64,000 nt of DNA from Hofstenia miamia (taxonomy: Eukaryota > Xenacoelomorpha > Acoela > Hofsteniidae): contig CABFPE010000158.1 in the NCBI GenBank assembly GCA_900660155.1, positions 767,690 through 831,689 of the forward strand, in the 5' to 3' direction. The notes under the pieces are model-generated. The model saw only the letters and a program-made list of their open reading frames with translations. It had not been told where the DNA came from and made no database searches. The translations under genes and the position numbers were made by a program. Shown piece by piece: positions 25,462 through 37,773 of this stretch (positions are counted from its first letter, which is position 1; each line of letters starts with the position of its first letter).

Positions 25462-25556
25462 GATTACTGATGCCATCAGTGGCCTATTGGGAACCATTGG
25501 CAAAATCAGTGGCCTATTGGGGACCACTGGCGACATCAGTGGCAACCTTAGTAATC
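25462..25556. repeat. 30-bp minisatellite within a short inverted repeat
   Basis: Units start at 25475, 25505 and 25535. The first two are full length and read ATCAGTGGCCTATTGGG(G) then ACCA(T/C)TGG; the third is partial. Each full unit can fold through CAGTGG...CCACTG. The array is bracketed by GATTACT (25462-25468) and AGTAATC (25550-25556). GC content is well above the flanks. Confidence 0.75.
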
Positions 25557-27845
25557 AAAAATAAATTAGTACAGGCTTGCAAGTAAAACGCAGTTCATTA
25601 TTCTTATTCCTAAATCATTTTAATATATAAATAAATAAATTGCGAAAAGCTATCTTGAAAGTTTAAATTTTTAAAAATTATAAGATACTTGCAAATGAAA
25701 TTTCAAAATAATTTAACCATGAATATTTGGACACCGTAATATAAATTATTATAGAAAAAGGTTACAACTGAGCACAAAAGATTTTTCACGATTTAAAAAA
25801 GTACTATTTCAAAATTGAACTAAATTTTAAAGTGTAAATTTCTGTTAAGTTTGGCAGATTCTTTTGCTTATGGTCATCAATGATTAACAAGACATTCTAT
25901 TCAAATTACTATCAAATGTTTCTATAAAATATGCTTGACAGAATCTCAAAGATGTGCTTATGTATTTTGTTGGGTTTGTGTTTGTTTAAACAGCAAGTTT
26001 GAATTGCTTAAAACATAAAATTGTTGCTATTCATATAAAAGTTAATGCTATAGTATTAAAAATCTACTGTTTGCTCTCAATGACCCANTATATATATATA
26101 TATATATATATATATGCTTTTACGAAATTTGAAAGCACACTCCATTATTAACTGAAGGTATCTTTCAAACGCCCATTTTTTTCAATTCAGAAATAAAGAA
26201 CTGCTAAATCTATTTATCGAGCACTTGCTCTTGTCTTGTGAATTAATGTTTGCCCCTTGCAACTTCTCAAACCAAGTATGTAGTTAATAGTTTCCAATTT
26301 GTATATAAATATCTTATTTTTAAATTACTTTTATTGTCACTTGAAGTTATAAACTTTCGAATTGTAATGGAAAATGCTGATTTTCCACCAACAATTGTCA
26401 TTTTTTGGACCAGGGGAGATATTGCTTTGAAGTGAATCCTCAGAGGAAAATCATTTATTAGACATTCAAAATTAAAGAACCTACGGAACGAAATTCAAAT
26501 TATTGCACAAACATTTATGACAGAGTACAAGTGGAATTTAAAAAATTCCCGAAATATCTTTCTCTGCATTCAAGTTCCTAATCCCTAGCAGTAGTCATAG
26601 AATTGCGTCAGCTAACACATACTATGTAAAATTTCAGTTACTAGTTGGAGGTTTTCATTTAAGTCCTAAATGCACGATCTTCTGGATTTAGTCTAAGAAC
26701 ATAAAGAGCGCCGAAGAGAAAGCAATTGTTCTTGAGAAATGACAAACACATTGCGTTCTTTCTAATGTACTGAAGCTTGAAAATGGAAATATATTTACAA
26801 AGGATCGACATATTGAAATCTATTTGAAATATAGCAGGGAATATCTTTATATTATCAAAGCTGAAAGTCTTACTATGTGTTTGATCTTAAGGATGATATA
26901 AGGACATTCAAATTGTTATTGAATAGCAATGAAATAAGGCAATAATCTCATAAAATAACTTATTACGACTCCTGATCCACCAATAAATTTATTGTTTGGA
27001 ATATCTATGCAAGTTCAACAAAAATGATGCGAAACTTTAAATTGATAACTATCAGCATTCTCCTTAAATATAGTAAATAAAAATATAATAGTTTATATTG
27101 TATAGAAGTTCTAAAACACTTTGAAAACATTTTTCTTTTAAATGATTTTTAAATATGACTGTTTGTGCATTCTAAAAGCTTTACATTCTAATGTATTCTT
27201 TATAAATAGGAAATTAAAAATGGTTTGAACGTAAAAAAACCTGACTGGATGATGAGAATTTGCATTTTACGAGGAATTTTATGAGTTTCGAATTAAATAA
27301 GCCATTGAAAAGCTAAAAAAGTTTCAAAGACATATACTGGTTATTAAGCAACTTTGAATGTCAATGTTACACTTAAGGAAGGATTTATATTTAACTTCTG
27401 TGCTAAAACTTAATGTTAATTAATAATTAGTGCATCCAATATTGTTATTAAGTATTACTAAAATGCTTAAACAAAGTACTGTAAAATTTTGATTCATTGA
27501 ACATATTAACTACTTATTTCAGCATTAATAATCTAGCTCAAACCCATTTGTCAAAGATTTCAGTTTCTTGTATTTTTATAAACTTGTATGTCACTATGTG
27601 CATATTAATAAATATTTAATTTTGTTTTCTTCATTTCTAACAAATAACAATATTGGGATTAGATTTTGCAGTAGCTCAATGGAAATAAATTTTTTAATTT
27701 CAAACAAAATATTTTTTTATATAAAATGCGGAAATTAATTCGCATTGACATGTAAAATGCAGCCTCATTTGTAAATTTATTTTGAATGAAACTTGTAATA
27801 GACACAATTTCTAACGTATATGTTATGACCATACTCTCTATTGAT
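25557..27845. other. AT-rich non-coding DNA
   Basis: (TA)n at 26088 only; no recognisable coding or repeat structure. Confidence 0.5.
26088..26116. repeat. (TA)n microsatellite preceded by a single n
   Basis: The n at 26088 marks an unresolved array length. Confidence 0.88.
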
Positions 27846-27849
27846 TTAA

Positions 27850-28062
27850 ATCTAGAACAGCAATTACTCCTTGAGAATCAATATACATCTACTGTTTCAA
27901 ATGTGAAAATAATGGAATAGAAAAAAATTTCTACAAATCGCAAATTCAATGAGATGATCAACATAATTGGACCATATGTACCTGCTAGTGTTTTTGACGA
28001 ATGAATAAGAAAGCGAACAAAAAGGCTTAAAAGTCATTTTGACCTATTGTCGCGTTTCTAGT
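27850..28062 (-). mobile_element. piggyBac-like MITE, 213 bp (copy B, inverted)
   Basis: This is the reverse-orientation relative of the element at 7050-7275. The right side reads TTGTCGCGTTTCTAGTG before CTAA (a decayed TTAA). The left side reads CTAGAACAGCAATTACTCCTTGAG-like text after TTAA at 27846-27849. Blocks shared with copy A occur in the same order, so the two are paralogous insertions rather than chance matches. Confidence 0.7.
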
Positions 28063-28066
28063 GCTA

Positions 28067-31000
28067 AATTTTAACAGCATAGATATTGTTGAGGCTTAAG
28101 ATTTCCGAAAAGGACAAAAGCCAACATATTTTTCTAAATATTCACCTCTTGTCAATAGTGCAAAAGTCGGTATATTTTTTAATGAACACAGAGTTGGAGG
28201 ATATTTTTTGGTGTGCAGATGTCTGGATCGTGGAAAATAACTAAATATTGGTTTTGATTTTGTTGTGTTACGTTAAGTTTTGCAAATAAATAATTAAATT
28301 GCTTGCTGAAAGTTTTAAAGCCTCCATGATCCTAAGATAGAATACTTAAACTCTAAGAGAACTTCAATCACAAATTTACTACGGCAGCACTTCACCAAAC
28401 TCATTTAAAACTATTTCATAGCATGTAGGCATTTCTAATAGTTTCCAATCTTACCAGGCCTTTATGATCAATACCCTATTATGATAATCATTCCTGAACT
28501 TATGGTATTCTATCCTAATTAATTGAATTTCAATCTTTCTTCACTACTTGTGAAATTAAAAAAAAATCTTATTTTTTAGGCCGCAGGGCCTACTAGAAAG
28601 GTTCGTAGATCTGTTCTTACCAACAAAATTTTCTTTGTAAAAGCTATTTACTTTTTGAAAATTGATGTTATAATTGAATTAAGAACTTGTCCGGAGTTAG
28701 CAAAAGAAGAGACAGCGGATTTAAGGTGGAAATATTCTTATTTAAATTATACAACCGGTTGTTGTAGAATTTCTGACAGCTTAGGAAGCAAACAAAATCT
28801 AATATTGCAAAATTTTAAAATCTTCCAGACGTGTAGGACAACATTTTCTATATGTATTTTTTGAAATTAATAAGCAAATGTTTCCAAAAATATAATCCTA
28901 CAACACATAACTCGATTCCAAATTGAAGGGTTTTCAATTCTTAATCTAATGTCACAAGAAATACCTCATGCTTGGTTAAAGTTCAATGTTAAAGTAAGTA
29001 AATTAATTTGAATTAATTGCAATTTTGTTAAGTGTGTTCCCTTGGGATGTCGCAAGACGAAATCGAATCAGAGTCTCTATAACAAAAACTCAAACGTCAC
29101 ATATATATGTATATTTGCACACATGTATGAATACATGCTATATACATGTATATGTAATAAATAAATTGAATTTTCTAAAAAAAATATTGAAAGAAAATTT
29201 GAAAACTTCATTTAAACATATACCATTTTTAAGAATATTTATATTAGATACAAAGCGTGAAATTCTTCACTTCGAAGAATCAATGTTTAAGTTAGGCCTC
29301 TGTGAGTTGGCATGTTTAGGCTTGAGTCGAGCTACAATAATAAATAGCTTTATTGGGCTAAGCTATTATAACTGTGCTACCCTATATAAATGTATGACAG
29401 AAATTCAAATTATTACACGAAATGCGAGAAACCAAGACTAGTGGCTTACGATTTGCAATAATTAGTGAAAGGTCGATCGATTCTTCGACACTATATGCAA
29501 AAAGAAGAAAAATAGATGATATATGTGGAACATAAATTCAGATGCACAAATACATGCACATAAATTTAAGTATTGAACGTTATACTTTACTATTAAATTA
29601 AGTTATGCTACTGGTTAGATGAAGAAGTAAGCTTTGTGATTACTGAGTTATCCAATTTATTTCTCGTATCCACATTGACATATCTTGAGCTGATGACATT
29701 GTCCAACCAATTAATTATTCATTCCATAATTGTCTAGTAAATAATACAACCATCGAATTTGTCCCAACGAAATAAATATTTGGCATTTGCGATAAGAAAA
29801 ATTACTACGTTTATATCAAATGGTTCATTTTGAATTGCGGAAAAATTCTATTTTAATTCAACTAAGTCCATCACTTTTTTACGGTAACCAATGAAAAAAA
29901 GATATTGGAAAGAATGGCTACCTTAAACAGCCTGCTGTCTCTTTAAGAGGACATACCGTTTTCAAGGAATTTTTTCCAAACATGATAGGAAATTTGGAAA
30001 TCGTGAGTCATGGACATATCTATGGATGGACTACTATGTGTGAAGTAATTGAAAATATCGCCCTTTTTTGAAAATCCGATTCCATTACTAATGTTTATGA
30101 TGTAGCAAAAAGGAAATTAAACTGTCTCTTTATGTGTCGATAGGCAAAGTCAGAGGTCGCGGCGTAACGGTATACCTCAATAGGTCAGTACCCGGTCACG
30201 GCTTGCGAACAAAAATGAAAGAGAAGACGCTCTTCTATCCCATGATGTTTTTTAATTATGAGCATTTAGGTATTTTTCAAGACCATAAGAATTTTTAAGA
30301 AATTCCTGGGCAATTTAAGGTTAGCATTCCTAAGTTTATTCAAAGTTTGCACATGTCTGCATATGTTTGTAAGGAGAGATATTTAAATTCTATAGTAATA
30401 TTTTAGAATTTCATTTCTTCAATGGGATATATTAAATGATGGTTATATTACAAAATACGTATAAATATGTGCAATGTCCTAAAAAGGTGGAAAAACTAAG
30501 AGCACATGTTGTTTCATATATTTAATAAATTAGTTATCTGGGTTTTCAGAAATAACTTTTTATCTATTTCACCACATTTTCTACCGTATTTGTATGATAT
30601 TTATCGTATTTTTTTGCTTTATTTTATGTCTGCTTAGTTTTGAAAAATTCAAGGAGGCCTCATTAGCAGAGCTTAGCAAAATTGCTCCCGTCCTGGTTCT
30701 AGTACCGGTCCACGAAACTGCAAAATATATAAGCCGGAAACAATACTGGATAGGGTCAACTTTTTAATTTCAACCGGAAGTGGGACCAATATTTGCTATT
30801 ATATTGCACCCAATTCAAAATGTGTCTATTTTCAGTATTCAAATCGATTAAAATATGCATAATTTTAGTAAAATAAATCTCTATAGATGATCATAAATAA
30901 ATGTACAAAACGTGAAGCAGTGGGACTTAGTTCAATTCTAACGGGATTAGCTGCGTCCAGCATTGACAAATTGAGCACAGAATGAGGCCAGTGTTGTGCA

Positions 31001-32561
31001 GCTGGTCACTATTACGTGTAGCTAGGATAAGGTTTTATACATGATCTAATCACATTAACTATGAATATTAGCTCCTTTCTTAAAGTACCAAATAAGTGTA
31101 GTTCGTTCTTTATTTCTAACAAATCAAGCTTGATGTAAATACTGTAGCATATTAATACAATGATCAAAGCTTGAAAAAATATTTAGTGCAATTGCATTTG
31201 TACACTTACTTTTCCTAAAAGAACTATATTGTACACACTTGCTCGAATCTTCGGAAAGCATGCACATATATTACAACAAGGTTTTTTTATTTTCATTAAG
31301 GGATTTTCATAGATGTTCAAATGGGATTCACTAAATCCATGCAGTTCTGTAAAATAATTAATCATCTATAACAAAAACCACTTCATTTAGGGAAATCCAT
31401 TTTCTTTTGAGAAGTCAGGGCGCCATAGGTATGACGCCACTCAGCTTAGATAAAACAGATTTTATCAAATTAACATTTACAAAATAATAGATTTCAATAT
31501 TTTATTAAAATTTTTCGCTGATTCAATTGTATTTCAACTTCATTTAACCTGCTGCTGGATGAATTAAGATTTTATCGAAACTTTTTCAGATTTAGTGTAA
31601 AAATTCTTACGATTTTAAGGTTGGGAAAGTTTATATGATTGCATTGTAAAAAGATGCAAACGCTTTTAAATGAAGCACAATTCAATAGTTTTTTCCACTA
31701 TTTGGAAATTTATTACCAGATTTGAATGTGCGTACTTATAACTTTTTTGTCGTGTGGTTTTCACAAAGATAGATAACATAGAATAATTTCATGCGCTTGT
31801 CGGAGATTTGCGCTTACATTTCTATGTTTGAAATCGACTTGGTGGTCCGATTCAAGAATGTATGTACATAATCTATTATATATTCAATATACGAAGACAG
31901 GATTGATAGCAAAGACTTATATGTATTACATTGAAGCATACCAGATGTCTACAAATCTTTTATTTATAATTAGGATCAGTAATTGGACTATAGCACAATT
32001 TTACATTTGCATATATTTATTTCTACTACGTTCAACATTCGTTATAATTAAGACTCTACTAAGGTTTCTGGAGATTTTGCCTGAAATTTTTTTTAAAAAC
32101 CAAAAGCTCATTAAATTTTCCAAAAAGGCCTTCATATATTTCAATGACATCAATTATTAAAATTTAAAAAAAGTCTTTTTGCCTTAAAACCATTATCTCT
32201 GAATAGAAATCAAATTTTTTCAATGAGTATATATTTCCCTCATGCAATTTAGAAGTTTTTGCAATAAATTAATTTCAGTTATTTGTTTATTTATATTCAG
32301 TTTGAATATTTCCAGTTTAAAATCTGAATCCCTCAGCAGGTATTTCCATTGTATTTTTTGTAAGACCAATTTTGTATTTCCTATTTAATTATAGCAAAAA
32401 TTCACTATGTTTGTCAAAAAATTTGGAAAGTGAAAAATTTTAGAAATTTCTCAAAACTATCAGTACTAACTAGTTAAATCTTTGGGCAAAAAACATTACA
32501 CAGATTTGAAGAAATTTGATTGTTCAAAAACAGAATAAACTTATATATTATAGAATCTTAC
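28067..32561. other. Start of the putative neurexin first intron (adjacent to the donor)
   Basis: No second neurexin exon was found. Open frames at 28655-28864, 29025-29441 and 31828-32160 show no domain and carry AT-driven composition. A CCGGT-rich candidate hAT end lies at 30672. A GC-richer patch lies at about 30150-30200 (GGTCGCGGCGTAACGG). Confidence 0.5.
30672..30815 (+). mobile_element. Candidate hAT-like left end with CCGGT motifs
   Basis: CAGAGCTTAGCAAAATTGCT is followed by CCTGGTTCTAGTACCGGTCC, AGCCGGAAAC and AACCGGAAGTGGGACC. This pattern of CAG start and repeated CCGGT/GGTCC motifs recalls hAT elements with ACCGGT subterminal repeats. No right end or target duplication was found. 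Confidence 0.33.
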
Positions 32562-32771
32562 CTCTAGGAAATCAGTGAATCCGCCATCATCAACATACAA
32601 TATAGTCTGGTTCGATTCCCTTGATCGAAATTGAAAAGTCAGCGTGCCAGTTGTTTCACCATTCCACGCTGAGAATTCAGCAAATGTATTATCTAAACCC
32701 TTGAAATATAATCCTAAGACGAGAGGGTTAGATAATAAGAATTGTACGATCATAAATATCCATAAACGCAT
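32562..32771 (-). CDS. Nrx-1: Alpha-neurexin first coding exon (signal peptide and start of first laminin-G domain)
   Basis: Neurexin is a presynaptic cell-adhesion receptor; the alpha form begins with a signal peptide followed directly by a LamG domain. Seen here: 70 codons from ATG at 32771-32769, with an in-frame TAA just before the GTG at 32804, so this is the first in-frame ATG. Residues 1-20 are a hydrophobic signal peptide (MRLWIFMIVQFLLSNPLVLG). Residues 21-70 follow the neurexin LamG1 pattern: LYFKG, A-F-x-x-W at 31-36, GTLTFQFRSR, ILYVDDGG, then DFLE. An N-glycosylation sequon, NQT, lies at 54-56. The last codon GAG is followed on the minus strand by GTAAGA, a consensus donor, giving a phase-0 exon end. 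The rest of LamG1 must lie at lower coordinates, but I found no second exon there. Another LamG receptor is possible, but DDGG-x-x-DFLE after a signal peptide fits neurexin best. The symbol follows the Drosophila name by homology. Confidence 0.82.
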
Positions 32772-33045
32772 AATGAGAAGTAACTTTTCGATGAATACGT
32801 ACACTTATCCAATTAGCATTACGTATATGTTCCCACACTGCTCACTCAGACTTGTTAAAAGAAATGAGTACTATTTTTCAAACAAGATTTGATAATTTGC
32901 AGAGAGTCGGCGAATCCAATTACGCGACGGTTTCCGTTACTATCAAAAATATTTGACAGCCAACCAGCGGCGAGCAATTGAATTTGTTAATTTAAATTAT
33001 ATTTTTCTTCGAATTTTAAACTATAATTAACTTATTTATATAATA
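32772..33045 (-). promoter_or_regulatory. Putative 5' UTR and promoter of the neurexin exon, with a CpG-rich patch
   Basis: Directly upstream of the neurexin start codon, about 32905-32990 holds roughly nine CpG dinucleotides in under 90 bases, unlike the CpG-poor AT-rich surroundings. On the minus strand a TATATAAAT-like stretch lies at about 33031-33042, just upstream of the patch. That this is a promoter or 5' UTR is inferred from position and composition only; no transcription start can be fixed from the sequence. Confidence 0.3.
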
Positions 33046-34116
33046 ATATTATAGAACTAGTGCAGAATGCTAGTCTGCATCGTGATACGTTTACAATTTA
33101 TTAATGACGTAACACACACTGCATTTCATTTATTTCAATAACTATTAAATACAGCGCTTACTGCCTGCGGAAATTTACCAAATTACATCTACATAAATTT
33201 ATTATCCCTTTATTTAGAGACAAAGTATTAATGATAATATTCTAGAAGATAATTCTTACTTCCAAATTTGTTCACTTCAGTTACGATTTTTTATCCCAGT
33301 GTTAGAAACGGTTTGAGTAAAAACTAGACTTAGCAGGTTTCGGGTCACTCTTAGACGAATCAGGTCGAGTCGCGGGACATTTATAATAGTAAGGGTGGAA
33401 GATTACTATTAGATTTAAGGAACAACTTAAGAAGTCAAACACTTGAATTTTTCAAATTCTTAAAGATATGCATTATTTTTTTAGTTTTTTGTACTTCATA
33501 TTGTCCTTATAGGGGTCAGCATTAGATTGGCAGGGTTGGATGAAAAAATTGACTCGGTTCCGATCTTGTTTAGTAAAAAGCGTTGTATATTACTGACATT
33601 GAATTCTATGTTAGTATATGTTTAAGTAATTTAGAGGTTTCTTCTTGTATTTTTGACTAAGCTAGATTTTATCGAGAATTTCTAATTTAAAATTGCAAAG
33701 CAAATCTGAAATAAACTTCTGAAACAAATTTCTATTTTTGGGATTATAATAAATGTAAAATAATATGGTAAATTTTGATATAGTTCAACAACCCATGTAA
33801 CTACAGAGTATAACTGGTAAGAAATTATTGACACTGACTAGCTTTACTGTCAACATCCGCTATTTGATAAAAAACATTATTAATTAATTTTTATTATCAT
33901 ACATCATGGAATGTTTAACTAACAAAAATGCAGTTGAAATACCTTCTTCTGAGCTTTATGAATGAATATATTTACTGTATGTTAAATGAAGATTCAAATG
34001 ATAATTTATTCATGAATATTATATATCTCCAAAATAACTTGCAAAAAAAATTAAACTGTTATTATACTTTCAAAGAACATAAGTACCAAAATAACTTGTG
34101 AATTTATTGCTGTCAG
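33046..34116. other. AT-rich DNA upstream of the neurexin exon
   Basis: Nothing coding. CGGGTCACTC...CAGGTCGAGTCGCGGG at about 33337-33380 resembles the GGGTC-rich hAT-like repeat at 727-957. Confidence 0.4.
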
Positions 34117-34119
34117 ATA

Positions 34120-34566
34120 TATATATATATANNNNNNNNNNNNNNNNNNNNNNNNNNNNNNNNNNNNNNNNNNNNNNNNNNNNNNNNNNNNNNNNNNNNN
34201 NNNNNNNNNNNNNNNNNNNNNNNNNNNNNNNNNNNNNNNNNNNNNNNNNNNNNNNNNNNNNNNNNNNNNNNNNNNNNNNNNNNNNNNNNNNNNNNNNNNN
34301 NNNNNNNNNNNNNNNNNNNNNNNNNNNNNNNNNNNNNNNNNNNNNNNNNNNNNNNNNNNNNNNNNNNNNNNNNNNNNNNNNNNNNNNNNNNNNNNNNNNN
34401 NNNNNNNNNNNNNNNNNNNNNNNNNNNNNNNNNNNNNNNNNNNNNNNNNNNNNNNNNNNNNNNNNNNNNNNNNNNNNNNNNNNNNNNNNNNNNNNNNNNN
34501 NNNNNNNNNNNNNNNNNNNNNNNNNNNNNNNNNNNNNNNNNNNNNNNNNNNNNNNNNNNNNNNNNN

Positions 34567-34597
<31 letters not shown>
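34120..34597. other. Assembly gap (435 Ns, 34132-34566) flanked by (AT)n
   Basis: AT runs at about 34117-34131 and 34567-34597 border the Ns. The gap size looks estimated rather than a fixed placeholder. The missing DNA is probably (TA)n-rich. Confidence 0.97.
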
Positions 34598-34600
<3 letters not shown>

Positions 34601-36385
34601 TGATTTTTAATGATGTATCAAAATCTTTAATAATAATTTTAACAATTCGACGAATTTTTCAAAAAATTCAATAAAAATTCTTGAAAAATACTAGTTTTCA
34701 TTAGTTCCTTTTTAAAGAAAAAATTTTCATGTGTTGCCCTTTTAAACGCAAACAAGAATTTGTCATTTTGGTGAGCAATCTAAATCCCTTTCTATTCTGA
34801 TCACAAATAGAACAAATAAAACCTGCTGCAAAACTTGCAGATGCTATGCAGGCAACCCCGCCTAAGACGGATGTGACTAAATCCATTTTTTGCGTAACTC
34901 GTACTATTAATAAAGAACAGAGAAACTCCAATATGTACACACACAAAAAATTATTTTTTAGTCGGACAATTCCAAGTCGGATAAATTCTAAATCGGACTG
35001 AAATCCACGTACAGGCTACAAAGTTAACATTGAAAAATAATGAAATACTACAAGGCAGCTCATGGTATTGTCCTACAAACAGTTCATGTAGAGGTCAACA
35101 TAGATATGTTTATGTGCGGTGCCGTCAATAGGTGATACTTTAAATAAGTTGTCCGGTAATCTTTCAAGTAAAATTAGATGATGTTAAAATGACAACTCCA
35201 TGATTTATGTGATGTGTGAAATAAAGAAATACAAAACTAATAATGGGGTTTTCTCTTTCAAGTATTGAGATGTTGATTTTGATTTATGAGATTGGTAACA
35301 TAAAGGAATACAAAAAATTAATTTAGAATTCGTAAATATAGTAATTGTAGAAAATGTTATAATATATATCACTAAAACATGGGAAAGATTTAGCTTTTGA
35401 ATTTAACTAAAATAACCCTAAGTGCTGACAATAGAATTGGTTAGAACATTAAAAAATCTCCCTAGAAATTATAATAATATTGCTCAAAATATTAGACATT
35501 TGTCTGTATTAAATCGAATTACAAACCAAGTCCCCTAAAATTATATCTCTGATTTCTTGTAAGTCTGATTATTTTCATTGGTCCGAGTGGATCCGATTTA
35601 GGCAAGGTTGCCTGTAGCTACTTTAAAGATTGTATTAGTGTAAAATTTTTTTTTATCATTTTTACAATTTTTTATAAATTTCACGAGTGAATTTATGTAA
35701 AATATGAGCCAATTCTTGTTTTTTGTTCAGGAATTAGTGCATGCAAAAATATTTTTTATAGGTAATTATGCAAAACTATAATTGTTTAAATTTTCCTAAA
35801 GCTCTGTTCTTGAAAATCCATCCAATAATTAGGTGGATTTTTTTAGGTACCGTAATTAAGAAATCACCCTATATATAATGTACGTAGAAATCATTATACC
35901 TTTAAATTACTATCGTCTCTGATGTTACCGAAATGATTACTAGACTGTCAAAATAATTTTACACACAATATTTATCATGCTTTTTAAAAATTAATATTTG
36001 GTTTGTAGGTTTGTAGAGATATAGCAATGCATTTCAATTTTGAAAATTATTTTCTTTTTGCAAATTACTTAATGTGTGTGTTTATAGAAACCTGTTAAAC
36101 TGGATACAATTATATATTTATAGATTTACTAAATACATTTAAATATTTTTAATAAATGGCAAAGCTCTCTATTTTGAAGTAAAATTTTTTTCACACGTGC
36201 AATGAAATTTAGTTTCTATTGATGTTTAGTATTCGCTCAGTTAAAATATTAAGTAGTATATAAAACCTGACAATATTTACAAAATATATTATCAATGTCA
36301 TGATAAATATGAGATTTGAATTTAATAGAAATATTTCCAATTAAATTTATAACCTAGCAATGATTTATGCGAAATTAATGTAATT

Positions 36386-36444
36386 TATATATATATATGT
36401 AAATATATATATATATATGTGTATATATATGTATATATATATAT
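36386..36444. repeat. Compound (TA)n microsatellite with TG interruptions
   Basis: Several TA runs separated by GTAAATA, GTGTATA and GTATA. Confidence 0.85.
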
Positions 36445-37658
36445 TTATTATTAACAAAAGTTTTCCAACAGAAAATATCTAGAAAAACTTGCTAATATAT
36501 TTAGTATATTTAGATGTGCATTGACTAACTAGAAGTATGATTCATTTCCATTTACTCAGCAAAGAGCTAGATTTAATTCAAATTCTTTTGGAAAAGATAC
36601 TAACAAATGCAGTAGGTTATCATTATACTTCAAGATAATTCAAGGATATAGACAATTTCTTCTAAAGTTCTATAAAAGTCTTGTTTTTTGAATATCAGTC
36701 TTTTTAATGTCTAGAAATTCACTTATAAATAGAATTTTCAGAAATTTCTTACATTTGCATTCTTGTTAATAGAAGAACTTCTGACACATCAGGTTATGGC
36801 ATCCAGCAAGCATCTGTCAACATTGATGCAGAAAGCCTTCTATAAAAAAATTTTCTCATCAGCGATTTTGCTATATAGGAAAGTCTTCTACATCAAAGTT
36901 GACCGAGTCTTGCTAGATATTGCAACATGACAGTCCGGAATCTCTTCGTAAGCAAATGTGTAAGTTTAGAAATTTTTAGAAACTTTATTTATAAATGATT
37001 TTGTAGATATTAAGCAAACTGATATTCACCAAATCTGAAAGATTTATATAATTTTGCAAAAAATTTATTATATTATTTTTTTGTTTTGATGAAAGTCTAT
37101 TGAATTGATTTTTGGCTTATTATAATGCTTAAGAAATATGCTTGCAAATGAAGTCTAGTACTTTTCTGTGCAATTGGAATTACAGCTGTTAGCTTTGAGT
37201 GAGCGTCTGAAAAATTTAAATTAATGCGTTGTATGTTGTATGTAAATGAGCAAACAACATAGGATCGAAATATTTATAAAGTTCTTCCTTTATTTTAAAA
37301 AATTGGAATGTTTTCCTTCTTGTTAATATGTTGAGCAATCTTGTCCAAGCCTCTAAAAAAATATTCAAGAACCTTTTGCCTGGACACATCCACGGGGCTG
37401 GGCCTGCTTATGCAATGATGATTTGTGCTAAAACTTATTTTTCGTGTCTGAAGTGCATGGAAATAAGAATTTTTAATCAATGAGAAATTTGTAAAAATAT
37501 TCAAATTATTTCCATACCTAGTGCTCAAATAATAAGGTGATCTAAGTCCATGGAACTACAACTACCAGTGAACCCGTCAAAAATTTGTAAATTAAAATGT
37601 ATTGAATGTAATTTTCTAAAATCAGGGTGAACTATTTCAATTTAAAATATGCTGTAAG

Positions 37659-37773
37659 AAAATCATTTTATGATATGCAGGTTGCGCGAAAAAAATAAAA
37701 ATGCGGATGTTTCATGGTAATTGAGGGAAACTTGGAATGTCTGCATTTGCATATCATAACAAAATAATTTTTG
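37659..37773. repeat. Imperfect inverted repeat (about 20-bp arms, 70-bp loop)
   Basis: AATCATTTTATGATATGCA on the left pairs, with one or two mismatches, with TGCATATCATAACAAAATAATT on the right. It may be a small MITE, but no target duplication was identified. Confidence 0.45.

Noticed and set aside
25462-25556. CRISPR array
   Set aside because: Repeats are directly adjacent with no unique spacers, in a eukaryotic context.
29025-29441. 138-codon plus-strand open frame
   Set aside because: No ATG at the opening, AT-driven composition and no domain; length alone is not enough in this sequence.
30150-30210. Possible tRNA or tRNA-SINE at GGTCGCGGCGTAACGG
   Set aside because: No cloverleaf or convincing A and B boxes could be drawn.
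32541-32804. Longer neurexin exon frame starting at 32804 and reading through to 32541
   Set aside because: The 32804 codon is GTG, directly after an in-frame TAA; the end past 32562 is intronic after the GTAAGA donor.
32644-32892. Plus-strand open frame opposite the neurexin exon
   Set aside because: Antisense shadow of the exon with no independent support.
34098-34598. Open frames spanning the N gaps (also 50609-51820) and IYIYIY peptides over (TA)n
   Set aside because: Ns and TA arrays lack stop codons in these frames; there is no coding evidence.
34701-34946. Hydrophobic 81-codon minus-strand frame (MDLVTSVLGGVACIA...)
   Set aside because: No homology recognised, no donor or acceptor in a sensible place.
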